Below are positions 49,354 to 58,071 of a stretch of DNA of 64,000 nucleotides, in pieces. Under the pieces are notes generated by a model. It was given only the letters and a program-made list of their open reading frames with translations. It was not told where the DNA came from and did not search any database. The first letter of the stretch is position 1. The number at the start of each line of letters is the position of its first letter. This DNA is from Pycnococcus provasolii (lineage: Eukaryota > Chlorophyta > Pseudoscourfieldiophyceae > Pseudoscourfieldiales): the NCBI GenBank assembly GCA_049487715.1, contig CP150571.1:62001-126000 (forward strand), given 5' to 3'. The position numbers and the translations under genes were made by a program.

Positions 49354-49442
49354 GAGTATATAAATAACTGTAACTGTATGCAAAGTTTGGACCGTTGGAC
49401 AAAATAATGTGCAACTTCATTATTGAATGAGGGATCTCAGGA

Positions 49443-50138
49443 TTACATGTCAAACTCGTCGAGGAGGTCGTCGTCGATTTCTGCACCTTCCCGTTCAGCA
49501 AGTGGTTGTGGCGGTGGTGCTGAAGCAGCAGCAGCAGCAGCAGCAGCAGCTGTGTGTTTCTTCGGATGATCCTGTTGATGCTTTTGAGGTTCGTTTTCGT
49601 CGTCGTCGTCGTCGTCGTGATACAGGTCGAGGTCCTCGAGCCAGTCATCTTCCTCTGGTGCGACGTTCACGTCCATGTCAACGTCGTTGTCGTTATTGAC
49701 GAGTCCGTCGTTTCCGTCTTCTTCTGCGTCTTGAGCAAATTCCGCCTCCACCGCCTGTGTGCCGTGCATGTTGCGTGCGACGTCGTCTCTCATGTCTCGT
49801 ATTTTCTGCCTAACGTCGAACGTCGTCCCGAGTTTGTCAAGTTTTTTCTGGAATGACGGAAAGTCTCCGTACGGGTATAGCCGCGTTTGCCATCGTTCGT
49901 ACAGCTTCAGTAGTCGCGCGAGGTCCCCCGCTTCGTGTCCTTGTCCCTTGGCGATGGATTTGAAATACCCGGGGAGGGAACGGTGCACGTAGTTCAGTCC
50001 ATGGGTGGAGTTGACTAGCTGAAGTGCTTCGAGCTTCGGACGAAGAGGTGCGCGCTTCTTCGTCGCCTCGGGATCAGGAGCAGGAGAGGAGGGAGGAGCA
50101 TCGGCAGCAGCATGAGGTTCCGCAGCAGCAGACGCCAT
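49443..50138 (-). CDS. TIPIN: TIPIN/Swi3/Csm3 replication-fork protection protein
   Basis: 231 residues from the ATG at 50138. Residues about 30-115 form the Swi3 domain: RPKLEALQLVNSTHGLNYV, GQGHEAGDLARLLKLYERW, TRLYPYGDFPSFQKKLDKLG and VRQKIRDMRDD. The KGKGHEAxDL-type box and the LxPxxxFxxFxxxxxxLG pattern are diagnostic. With Timeless it forms the fork protection complex that stabilises stalled replication forks in the nucleus. The C-terminus is acidic with a D/E-rich run (about 155-185) and an Ala run encoded by GCT/GCA repeats (about 195-205). Confidence 0.9.
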   Translation of the reverse strand: MASAAAEPHAAADAPPSSPAPDPEATKKRAPLRPKLEALQLVNSTHGLNYVHRSLPGYFKSIAKGQGHEAGDLARLLKLYERWQTRLYPYGDFPSFQKKLDKLGTTFDVRQKIRDMRDDVARNMHGTQAVEAEFAQDAEEDGNDGLVNNDNDVDMDVNVAPEEDDWLEDLDLYHDDDDDDENEPQKHQQDHPKKHTAAAAAAAAASAPPPQPLAEREGAEIDDDLLDEFDM

Positions 50139-50564
50139 ACTTCAATATTTTGATATGCGGTATTCAGATTCAAAAGTAAAGTTTGAAATCTGAAGAAAGA
50201 TTATTTGAGAAAGAAAAAGGGGGGAACTGGATTCGAACCAACCAGACCAGGTTAGGGTTTCTACATCATGCTGTCCATAACCCTAGTTCTAACCCTAACC
50301 CTAACCTGGCGGGGGGACGTTACGTTACAGTGGCTTCTTCCTAAAGGAGGATGACACCTCAGCTTCCATTTTATTCATTCATTCGGAAGTTTTCGTGAAC
50401 GACATTTGACACAAGACGCCTTCCGTTGAGTTGAAATCATAGTTATACACTCTCATCTATTTACTACGGTACGGACCGGTACGGTATTGTTCCTGGCTCT
50501 CCTCCTCTGAGCCTCTGAGAGCTCCGGCTTTACTTTTGGAATCGTATCCTCTGTCAAGAGAGTC
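50139..50564. promoter_or_regulatory. Divergent promoter, TIPIN / BCKDHA
   Basis: 426 bp. It has a CCCTAA array (50280-50306), a tRNA-3'-half-like stretch on the minus strand (about 50221-50262, see findings) and a palindromic GTACGGACCGGTACGG run (50468-50485). No protein gene seen. Confidence 0.5.
50280..50306. repeat. Interstitial CCCTAA array
   Basis: Three to four units of CCCTAA (one degenerate) in the divergent promoter, 142 bp before the TIPIN start and about 260 bp before the BCKDHA start. Confidence 0.8.
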
Positions 50565-52197
50565 ATGATGCTGATTAGGAGGAGGAGCTGGATTAAGATG
50601 AGTCACAACGGCATCTTATTACTACCTGGGTGTGGTGCTTTGTCGTTTTCGACTGATACCTTTTTAAATAACATGAGCATGGTCCTTGGAAATATAATTG
50701 CTCACCCTTCTCTTTCGAGGGGTCAGGCGTCGTCGTCGTCGTCATCATCACATTCACATTCGCCATTTTCACATTCACCACTTTCGCCATTTTCTCACGT
50801 GAGATCTTACAGTGCTTCATTGGAAGGTTCATCATCACCTTCAGGTGGTGGTGGTGGTAATGGTGGTGCGTCGTCGTCGTCGGACGTATTCTTCTGAAGA
50901 AGAAGACTCGTCGTCGTCGTCGTCTAATGACCCGCTCTCTGCCGCTTTACCAGTACGTGCCAACTACACGACGCAACGACGTGCGGGATACGCCGGAGGG
51001 AAGTTCATCGCGCCAGTCATGCAAGTGCTAAGACTCACGGACGAACAGGGAAAACCGGTCGAAGATTCTGGCGAAGACGTTCTCGACGGATCCGTCTTCC
51101 CAGACGCAAACACCGCCATTAAACTATACAAAACCATGGCGCGCCTACAAGTCATGGACGCCATCTTCTACGAAGCGCAGAGACAGGCGCGCTTCTCGTT
51201 CTACATGACCTCCGCCGGGGAGGAGGCGACGGTCGTCGCAAGCGCCGCGGCTCTGCACGACGAAGATGTCATCTACGCGCAGTACCGAGAACAAGGCGCG
51301 CTCATGTGGAGAGGGTACACGTGCCAGGACTTTGCCGACCAGTGCTACAGCAACGAACGCGACCCAAACAAGGGAAGGCAGATGCCCATACACTACGGAG
51401 ATAAGCACAAAAATTTTGTCACCATCTCCTCGCCGCTTGGCACGCAACTGCCGCAGGCGGTCGGACACGCGTATGCGCTTCGCATGGAGGATGACGGACT
51501 CGTCGCCTCGAGGCGACTCGACGTCTCAGACGACGCCGCGGGCGAACAGCACCGGCGCGTCGTCGCGTCCTACTTCGGCGAAGGTGCGGCATCCGAGGGC
51601 GACTTTCACGCCGCGCTTAATATGAGCGCAACGCTCGACACGCCCGTCGTCTTCCTGTGTCGCAACAACGGGTGGGCCATCTCCACGCCCGCGTGGCCCG
51701 AGCAGTACAAGGGCGACGGCATCGCGGGGCGAGGGGGAAGCTACGGCGTGCGAAGCATCCGCGTCGACGGCAACGACGCCGTGGCGGTTTACGTCGCCGT
51801 GTCGCAGGCTCGTGCCGAGGCTGCGGAAACCGGAACGCCTCGGCTGCTCGAGCTGATGACGTACCGGCGCGGACACCACAGCACGAGCGACGACTCGACA
51901 CGCTATCGCGGAAAGGCTTCTGAGATTGCGCGTGAGCCCGTGGGTCGTTTTGCGGCATACCTCAAAGGTCTCGGGTGGTGGAGCGACGACGAAGATGCGG
52001 AGTGGCGCGCGGAATGCCGTGCTGAGGCGATTGATGCACTACGCGAGGGAGAATCCGTATCGAAGCCACCCATTTCCGGTCTTTTCGAAGACGTGTACAA
52101 GGATATGCCGTGGAATATTTCGAGGCAGCTCGATGAGACGCTCGCTCACGCGAAACGATTTCCAGAGGAGGTTCCGCACGGCGTGCCGCTGCATTGA
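50565..52197 (+). CDS. BCKDHA: Branched-chain 2-oxoacid dehydrogenase E1 alpha (BCKDHA), mitochondrial; two exons
   Basis: Exon 1 (50565-50856) carries the presequence (MMLIRRRSWIKM, later HVRSYSAS). Exon 2 (50900-52197) carries the enzyme. A 43-bp intron with donor GTAATG and acceptor CTGAAG joins them in frame. An alternative donor 12 bp earlier also works. About 529 residues. Motifs include FYMTSAGEEATVVASAAAL, YAQYREQGALMWRGY and the ThDP-binding block GEGAASEGDFHAALNMS...CRNNGWAISTP, then TYRRGHHSTSDDSTRYR with the regulated serine region. It decarboxylates branched-chain keto acids with E1 beta and E2 in the matrix. A Ser-rich stretch around the junction is low complexity, so the splice call is tentative. 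Confidence 0.92.
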
Positions 52198-52423
52198 CTT
52201 GATATCAGATTGATGGATGAAACATTTATGGTAGTTTAGTAGTACGTAACAAAAAAGTGAAAAAGAAGATCTCGAAAACGCGTATGACGATGTTGTGTTT
52301 GTTTGTTTTTTTGTGGGTTGTGGTGCAGTGCCGTACCATCCATAGTTAGACTATCCATACAGTACAGTACCGGGTATCTTACGATACGAACGGACGTGCG
52401 CTGCGTGGCTTGCGTGCTGCGGT

Positions 52424-52917
52424 GTATAGTTGCCACATTACCTAGTCATACGATTTTCGGGGTGGTCATGACGCGTCATGTGACGGTCATGACCCCGACG
52501 TCATGACGTTACCTCGTCATGACCCCCTCCTCAGAAAAAAAAGGGTTAGGACTAACCCCGAATCCAAACCCCGAATCCGCCGCCGACCATTTTCATGGTG
52601 TTAAGGTGATTTCTGCACATCCCCCGTTGTTTGGTCCCGTTATATGAACATTTAGGGTTACGGCTAGGGTTATGCTAGGGTCACGCTAGGGTTACGAATT
52701 AGGGTTAGGGTTACAGGTATTTTCCAGTCGCGTAATTCTTCTTGTTGACCGGGTATTAAGGAGAGGATTAGGGTTTACCAGTAAAACACACTATTTTCCT
52801 TAAAACCCTAAGTCACGGCGCGGGTCACAGGAATTCGGGGGGTGGTCATGACGCGTCATGACTTACCCCCGTTACCAGGTCACCGGTGACCCGGGTCATG
52901 ACCCGTGGCAACTATAC
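52424..52917. mobile_element. Non-autonomous inverted-repeat transposon (MITE-like), 494 bp
   Basis: The ends are exact 13-bp inverted repeats: GTATAGTTGCCAC at 52424-52436 and its complement GTGGCAACTATAC at 52905-52917. They are flanked by a perfect 6-bp direct repeat TGCGGT (52418-52423 and 52918-52923), as expected for a target-site duplication. There is no transposase frame inside. Subterminal regions share a directly repeated GGTGGTCATGACGCGTCATG (52461-52480 and 52841-52860), which includes a perfect 18-bp palindrome at 52845-52862. A second palindrome, GGTCACCGGTGACC, is at 52878-52891. TTAGGG-like units (52646-52712) and two AACCCCGAA copies (52554, 52567) sit in the middle. Confidence 0.75.
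52646..52712 (+). repeat. TTAGGG-like degenerate array inside the element
   Basis: Six imperfect units of TAGGGTTA/TAGGGTCA. The C-rich complement does not appear, and the run sits in the middle of the inverted-repeat element. Confidence 0.75.
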
Positions 52918-53059
52918 TGCGGTGTGTGGGGGAGAGAGGGGTGCCGGGATCATAAGGATTAGGGTTAGGGTTACGGCTCGGGTTAGGCTCGGGGACCGCC
53001 CCCCCCCCTCCCTCTTCCGTCCATCCAGCCCATAGATAGTCTCACTCTTGCTGGCCGCC

Positions 53060-54013
53060 ATGGCGACGGTTCTCGCTCGTTTTCACCGCCTGCGCTCGCT
53101 GCTTCGACCGGCAGCAACGCACTTGTCTTTCGTACCTCCAACGTTCGTCGCAGCCTCATCCTCGTCGTCATTCTCGTCATCCTCGTCATCATCTTCTTCT
53201 TTGGAGTCGGCGTCTCCATCATCTTTGCCACCATCCCAGTCGTCGTCGCCGCCGCCGCCGCCGTCGTCCATCGACCCAGAGGAGATCGTCTCTATCCCTT
53301 GGCTCGACACGAGAAGAGAAGAGAAAAAAGCGAGAGACGCGCAGAGGTTCGGGGTGAACTTTACGCTGCGCGACGAGTTTGAAATAGTAAGAGTGCCTCT
53401 GCCGCGTGATGTGAACTTTTTCAAAGAGGAAGGACGTCTCTGGCTCAGCTCCGCTCTCGGACGTGCGGAGTTCAGCGTCAAGCACTGCGGACCCCGGTTG
53501 AACTACAACCACGGCGTGACGCCCGGAGGAGAGAAATTCTCAGGATGGGCGGTGCGCACTAGCACGACGGAAGATGAGGAGGGAAACAGGTACGTCGACT
53601 TCGCACCTACGCACTACGCAAACCACCCCAAGGTGGTCGGTGCCAAGATAGACTTCCGCCAAACCCTCGCCAAGCGGTGGGAACGCGCCGTCGAGGATGT
53701 TCAGCGAGGCGTGCTGTACGAGCTTGAGGTGCTCGGCGTCGGATTTCGCGTTGCACTGCACACGACCGAAGACAAGGAAACGGGCATGTCCGTGCAAACG
53801 CTCGACTTCAAGCTTGGGCAGAGCCACCCGCTCCTCGTGCGTCTGCCGCCAGGCATACGGTGCGTACTCCCTTCGCCGACGAAACTTTCGCTCTTCGGAC
53901 TCGAAAGGCAACAGGTGGGAACGGTGGCTGCTCAGATCATGCGCCTTCGTAAGAAGAACAAGTACGAGCAGAAGGGCGTTTATCTGCGGCGGAGAGGCAA
54001 CTCGTCAACATAA
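53060..54013 (+). CDS. Mitochondrial ribosomal protein uL6m
   Basis: 317 residues from the ATG at 53060. The first ~95 residues are a presequence (ATVLARFHRLRSLLRPAATH) and a Ser/Pro low-complexity linker. The uL6 fold follows in two halves, ending in ELEVLGVGFRVAL, DFKLGQSHPLLVRLPPGIRC and SPTKLSLFGLERQQVGTVAAQI, then LRKKNKYEQKGVYLR, the classic L6 C-terminal signature. It binds near the sarcin-ricin loop of the large subunit. The N-terminal extension is longer than in bacteria and includes an extra domain (about 95-190). TGTAA follows the stop by 11 bp. Confidence 0.92.
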   Translation: MATVLARFHRLRSLLRPAATHLSFVPPTFVAASSSSSFSSSSSSSSSLESASPSSLPPSQSSSPPPPPSSIDPEEIVSIPWLDTRREEKKARDAQRFGVNFTLRDEFEIVRVPLPRDVNFFKEEGRLWLSSALGRAEFSVKHCGPRLNYNHGVTPGGEKFSGWAVRTSTTEDEEGNRYVDFAPTHYANHPKVVGAKIDFRQTLAKRWERAVEDVQRGVLYELEVLGVGFRVALHTTEDKETGMSVQTLDFKLGQSHPLLVRLPPGIRCVLPSPTKLSLFGLERQQVGTVAAQIMRLRKKNKYEQKGVYLRRRGNSST

Positions 54014-54084
54014 TTGGTTACATGTGTAACGTTAGAGGACTATGAATATGTCTCGGCAACCTTCAGGTCACGAAGCCTTAAGCT

Positions 54085-54615
54085 TTAAGCGTGCGCCTTG
54101 GCGTCGCGCGTGACGACATACGTGTTCACCCAGTCAACTTTCGGCGAGTGACGCTCCTCGTCCGGTTCGCTGATGCGGATTGTCGCCCCAGGTACAAGCT
54201 CCTTGACGGCATTCAAGACGAGTGGCGTTTCGTCAATGAGCAGGCGAACGTCCGCGTCGTCCTCCTCCTTCCGATATCCTAGGCATCTGATGGAGAGTCC
54301 CCTCTCGTCACTCGTCAGCTCGACCTGCACGTCGCTCTCGACGCCGTGAAGCCACGCCGTCGTTGCAGAGTTCGCGGGTATGTGTATTGGTTTTGCGAAG
54401 CACTGTTTCGCGACACCGGAGTGCGCGACGATGGTATCGTTTCCGTCTTGGTCGGTGACGTGTAGTGACGTGCACCCCTTCACATCGAGCTGCCAGTCCG
54501 TGTAGGCAACGACACGAACCGAGGTGCGACCTTTAGAAGAACGAAGAGAACGACGACAAGAACTATGAAAGCGAGAACGAAAGCGACAAGACGAAGACGA
54601 GCGGCTGCTGATCAT
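54085..54615 (-). CDS. Unknown protein, beta-rich, organelle-targeted N-terminus
   Basis: 176 residues from the ATG at 54615. The first ~33 residues are Ser/Arg-rich (ISSRSSSSCRFRSRF) with no acids, like a transit peptide. The rest is predicted beta: DWQLDVKGCTSLHV, ATTAWLHGVESDVQVELTSD, LLIDETPLVLNAVKELVPG and ATIRISEPDEE. The last block looks like the final strands of an FHA fold (LxxGxxIxI), but the phospho-binding residues are not evident, so I leave the function open. It is head-to-head with LYRM7 over 259 bp that carries a TTAGGG array. Confidence 0.65.
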   Translation of the reverse strand: MISSRSSSSCRFRSRFHSSCRRSLRSSKGRTSVRVVAYTDWQLDVKGCTSLHVTDQDGNDTIVAHSGVAKQCFAKPIHIPANSATTAWLHGVESDVQVELTSDERGLSIRCLGYRKEEDDADVRLLIDETPLVLNAVKELVPGATIRISEPDEERHSPKVDWVNTYVVTRDAKAHA

Positions 54616-54788
54616 TCTTATTTAACAATAGCTGGTCAAGTTTATTCTCTGAGAGGAGAGGGGAGAATGACACAGGATGCTGACGCGGATTCGGTTCGGT
54701 TTCCCGCCTAGGGTACCCCTATACCAACCTACGAGAGGCAGGGCAGCAGGGGGGGTGAAGATTTGTCCCAAGATCGAAAGATTCCTGA

Positions 54789-54870
54789 TTAGGGGTTAGG
54801 GGTTAGGGCTCTTATTAGGGGTTAGCGCATTCGTTTGGTTCGGGGTTAGGGTTAGGGTTAGGGTTAGGGT
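54789..54870 (+). repeat. TTAGGG-like array ending 4 bp before a start codon
   Basis: Degenerate TTAGGGG units (54789-54826), TTCGGGGTT (54839-54847), then four to five perfect TTAGGG units (54845-54870). The ATG of the next gene is at 54875. Confidence 0.85.
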
Positions 54871-54874
54871 TACC

Positions 54875-55357
54875 ATGTGTCCTTCCTCTGCAAGCGTCCT
54901 CCTCCTCCCTCCTTTCTCATTCTTTTGTCGTTTGTTCCACAGGTCTGTCCATATGGCGCCTCATCCTCCGCCCTCCGCCCTGTACCGCACGGTCCTTCTT
55001 GCGTGCCGTGCAGCGTTCAGAAACGATGCACCAACGTACGCAGCCAGTAAGCTTGAAGTGCGCGCGCAGTTCCTCGCAAAGGGACACGCGCCGCTGCCCC
55101 CTCACGAATACGAACGCGCGGTTGCCGACGCACACGAAGCTGCCTCATTCCTGAAAACCATGGTCGTGCAAGCACCTCTGAACCCGGAATCCAACGCATA
55201 CGAGCTGCGCCTTGAGCCCCACCACGCAAACGCAAGAGGGAACATCAAACCAACACTCGCGGAGGATGTCGTGGACGAAGATTACGACTGCGAAGGGTGC
55301 ACGACGTCATCGTCAACATCAACAGCGTCGTCGACGTCAGCAACAACAAAAGAGTAA
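54875..55357 (+). CDS. LYRM7: LYR-motif protein LYRM7/MZM1 (complex III assembly)
   Basis: 160 residues from the ATG at 54875. A second in-frame ATG at 54953 would give a 134-residue form starting just before the LYR. The core ALYRTVLLACRAAFRNDAPT, a helical EVRAQFLAKGHAPLPPHEYE and SFLKTMVVQAPLNPESNAYEL match LYRM7, where the LYR tripeptide and a conserved Phe recruit the iron-sulfur transfer machinery and hold the Rieske protein before insertion into complex III. A mitochondrial location is expected, and the short hydrophobic/Arg segment before MAPHPP could be a presequence. The C-terminus is acidic then Ser/Thr-rich. TGTAAA lies 22 bp past the stop. Confidence 0.88.
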   Translation: MCPSSASVLLLPPFSFFCRLFHRSVHMAPHPPPSALYRTVLLACRAAFRNDAPTYAASKLEVRAQFLAKGHAPLPPHEYERAVADAHEAASFLKTMVVQAPLNPESNAYELRLEPHHANARGNIKPTLAEDVVDEDYDCEGCTTSSSTSTASSTSATTKE

Positions 55358-55387
55358 AGAGCGCGTCTTCGTATAAATGTGTAAAAG

Positions 55388-56020
55388 TTACCGAGGTTTC
55401 TCCTCCTCCTCTGCTCCCTTCGCCTCCGCCTTCATTTTCGCTTCCTCGGCCTCACGCCGTTTCTCCTCCTCAGCTGCCGCACGCGCCGCCTCCTCCTCCT
55501 CCTCGCGCTTTTTCGCGGCTTTCCGCATCTCCTCCTCCTGCTCGATCGTCAGCTCGATCGCGCGACGCACATCCTCGGGAAAGTCCATCAATAGCCGTTC
55601 CTTCGCGCGGTACACCTTCGACTGTATGTAGAAGCTCCCGTTCTCTTCGTTGGCGTAGAAGAGGTGCAGATATCTCCGCGACAGTTCGTCGGGGTCGCAC
55701 GGAAGGTTTTGTGCGGGCTGCTCCTGCTGCGATTGATCACCACCACCACCACCACCACCACCACCACTCGAGCTGGATGACGCCGAGGACGAAGAAGATG
55801 CCGCTTCGTACATTGGTCCCTCTGTCACGTTCAGAATACTGCGCGCTTCCTCCAAGGTAATCTTTTCCGCTCGTCTGACGTTGCGCGCGACTTCGCGGTC
55901 TATGCCAGCTTTCTGCGCGTTCTGGAGCGCGCGTCCGTACGCCGCGACCATCGCGCGTCCGAGCGTCGCACCTCCGGCGACTATGACCTGCGCGAGTATG
56001 CGTCCGAGCGGGCCGGACAT
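55388..56020 (-). CDS. PAM16: TIM16/PAM16 import-motor J-like subunit
   Basis: 210 residues from the ATG at 56020. The N-terminal hydrophobic segment and family signature are LGRILAQVIVAGGATLGRAM with AYGRALQNAQKAG. The degenerate J-domain has ITLEEARSILNV and YLHLFYANEENGSFYIQSKV, with no HPD. In the presequence translocase motor PAM16 pairs with PAM18 and inhibits its J activity. Two departures from the usual ~125-residue family are visible: a Ser/Gly-rich insertion (about residues 74-95) splitting the J-like domain, and a long Glu/Ala/Lys-rich coiled-coil tail (about 160-210). It is head-to-head with the SET gene over a TTAGGG array. Confidence 0.93.
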   Translation of the reverse strand: MSGPLGRILAQVIVAGGATLGRAMVAAYGRALQNAQKAGIDREVARNVRRAEKITLEEARSILNVTEGPMYEAASSSSSASSSSSGGGGGGGGGDQSQQEQPAQNLPCDPDELSRRYLHLFYANEENGSFYIQSKVYRAKERLLMDFPEDVRRAIELTIEQEEEMRKAAKKREEEEEAARAAAEEEKRREAEEAKMKAEAKGAEEEEKPR

Positions 56021-56390
56021 GATAATTAGTCCAGCAAGGAGGTAAATAGAGCCACCACAAAAAAGAAAAAAGAGCCAGCCACCACCACGAGAATTAGAAT
56101 TGCCACCACAAGAGGATCGCAGCAGAAGTAGGCCTCTAAAGACGCAAAAAGAGAGGTGAAAAAAGAGGGAGTAAAAAACAACACCAGGCGCCCTAACCCT
56201 AACCCTAACCCTAACCCTAAACCACCCACCTTAACCACCCCAGGAGGATTCCTAACCCCGAATCAGATCAGGAAGGAGTCTCCCAGGGAAATCTTATCCG
56301 CGTGCCTCTCAAAGATTCATCCCCCTCGCGCCTCGCTGCACTCCATATTTTAGCAATTTAAACAGCTCTCCGCTCCCTGGGGTGTCATCG
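56021..56390. promoter_or_regulatory. Divergent promoter, PAM16 / SET methyltransferase
   Basis: 370 bp. It contains a CCCTAA array (56191-56221) and AACCCCGAA (56254-56262), 130-140 bp before the SET start codon. No gene seen. Confidence 0.6.
56191..56221. repeat. Interstitial CCCTAA array
   Basis: Five near-perfect CCCTAA units in the PAM16/SET divergent promoter. Confidence 0.85.
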
Positions 56391-58037
56391 ATGCCCGTCC
56401 ATGTCTCTGTCCTGTCTTTAGGCTCGCGATCACGCCATGCATCAGCTCTGAATCGGGGTACTCCTCGGGGTACTTCTCCTTCATTATTGGGATCGATGCG
56501 TCATCACCGGCCGGCGGCGGCGTCACCGGCGGCGGCGTCATCACGGGAAACTGCGTCAGAAGAAAACGCGCTCAACGATGCTCTCGTCGCGTTCATGCGA
56601 TCCGCGAACGACGCGCCGGAGGGGGTTAGCCCAAAACTCACCGTCGCACGCGACGTGAGGAACGGACGATGCCTGCGCACGAACGCACCCATCGGAAAAG
56701 GCGAGAAAATCGTGCTCTGCCCGCGATCCCTCGTCATCACAGAAGAGGACGCCGCGCGCATTTCGCCGCTCGCACGTAAAACTAAAAGCGACAACAGGCC
56801 GGCGTGGCACGTGCTCTCTGCCTTCATCCTCGACGCGCCGGACAGCTTCAAGCCATACATAGACACGCTGCCAAAAAAGACGAACAACGTATGCGAGTGG
56901 AACAGAGAAGGACTCGACAAGTGGGTCAAGCGCGCGTCGCCCGCAACATATCAGCTCGCAGACTCGCTCTGGCGCGAAACGCAGGAGGCGGCGAACTTCC
57001 TCTCGTCGCTCGAAGGTGCGCCGGACAAGGAGAGGTGCAAGTGGGCACTCTCCACTACGCTCAGCCGCATGGCTAGGCTGACGGGAATGCCGCCGGACAG
57101 CGAAGGACTCGCGCCGCTCGCGCTCGTGCCGTACGCCGACTGCCTCAATCACGATGCAAGCTTGCCAAGCGGCGATCGTGACGGACGACGCGTCACGCTC
57201 TCGTCGCGCCTGCCGTCGCAGGCACGTGGTGTGCTGCAGACGATCCTCAAGCCGAACAGAGACGCCGCTGCGGTGGAGCTTGGACACCTGCACTTTGACG
57301 AGGGGGAAAATGCTGTCGTGGTGAAGGCGGCATCTTTCGAGCCCACAAGCCTCGAGTTCTGGAACACATCGGGCATCGACCCGCGCGTTCAGAACGCAAC
57401 GGGCAAGGTGCTGGAAGTGCTCTTCAATAGGCGCAAGTCGGCGCTTGGTGAGCTCGAGCAGCCATCCGTGGAGCGTGCATCTGGAGACGATGGGGACGGC
57501 ACCTACAAGGCTGGCGATGAGGTGTTCGTGTCGTACGGCACACGAGCGAGCGGCGACCTGCTCACCACGTACGGTTTTGCTCCGACGCACGAGTCGAACG
57601 CATTCGGCGCGCGTGCAGGATTGTTCGTTGATGGCGAGCTGTTCACGTTTGACATCAACCCGCGCGGTGACGTAGCCGAGATCCCGGTTGGGTTTCTTGA
57701 AGCATGCGACACTGTCGCCACTGAAATCAACGCCGCACGTCGAGCAAATCCTCCGCCGGAGGGTCCTCTCGCACCCGCCGTCGGGCTGGATGTGGCGCGT
57801 GCGCTGATCGAGGACGTCGTGGAGGAGGCGCTGCGTGGCGAGGTGGACCTCGAGGCTGCGCTGGAGAGCGAGGATGGCATTACTGCCATCGCCGGCGAGT
57901 TTGGCATCGCAAATGAGGAGGAGGCGCAGTTCCTCGTGGAAGATCTGAGGCGCGTATTCGAGAGCGAATCGCGTGTCTGGCAAAGGGCCCAAACAGCACT
58001 TGCTATTTACTCGCGATCGATGGCATCGAAGAAATGA
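56391..58037 (+). CDS. Plastid-targeted SET-domain methyltransferase, RuBisCO LSMT/SETD3-like
   Basis: 548 residues from the ATG at 56391 (the frame upstream begins only with GTG). The N-terminal ~60 residues are a chloroplast-type transit sequence rich in Ser/Arg/Ala. The split SET domain is then visible: CLRTNAPIGKGEKIVLCPRS, an inserted helical domain, ALVPYADCLNHD (the NH motif), and GDEVFVSYGTRASGDLLTTYGF near 385-405. A C-terminal helical LSMT-type substrate-binding domain follows. Members methylate lysine in RuBisCO large subunit or aldolases, or histidine in actin (SETD3). A plastid substrate is the likely reading, but it is not certain. Confidence 0.88.
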   Translation: MPVHVSVLSLGSRSRHASALNRGTPRGTSPSLLGSMRHHRPAAASPAAASSRETASEENALNDALVAFMRSANDAPEGVSPKLTVARDVRNGRCLRTNAPIGKGEKIVLCPRSLVITEEDAARISPLARKTKSDNRPAWHVLSAFILDAPDSFKPYIDTLPKKTNNVCEWNREGLDKWVKRASPATYQLADSLWRETQEAANFLSSLEGAPDKERCKWALSTTLSRMARLTGMPPDSEGLAPLALVPYADCLNHDASLPSGDRDGRRVTLSSRLPSQARGVLQTILKPNRDAAAVELGHLHFDEGENAVVVKAASFEPTSLEFWNTSGIDPRVQNATGKVLEVLFNRRKSALGELEQPSVERASGDDGDGTYKAGDEVFVSYGTRASGDLLTTYGFAPTHESNAFGARAGLFVDGELFTFDINPRGDVAEIPVGFLEACDTVATEINAARRANPPPEGPLAPAVGLDVARALIEDVVEEALRGEVDLEAALESEDGITAIAGEFGIANEEEAQFLVEDLRRVFESESRVWQRAQTALAIYSRSMASKK

Positions 58038-58071
58038 AAAGAAAAAAAAGTAATGACAACGATTCGTTTCC

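Larger units (their letters stand above)
52198..53059. promoter_or_regulatory. Intergenic region holding a transposon-like element, upstream of uL6m
   Basis: 862 bp between BCKDHA and the mitochondrial uL6 gene. Most of it is the 494-bp inverted-repeat element (52424-52917). The rest contains TTAGGG-like units (52957-52992) about 70 bp before the uL6m start, and TAGACTA (52347). Confidence 0.5.
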
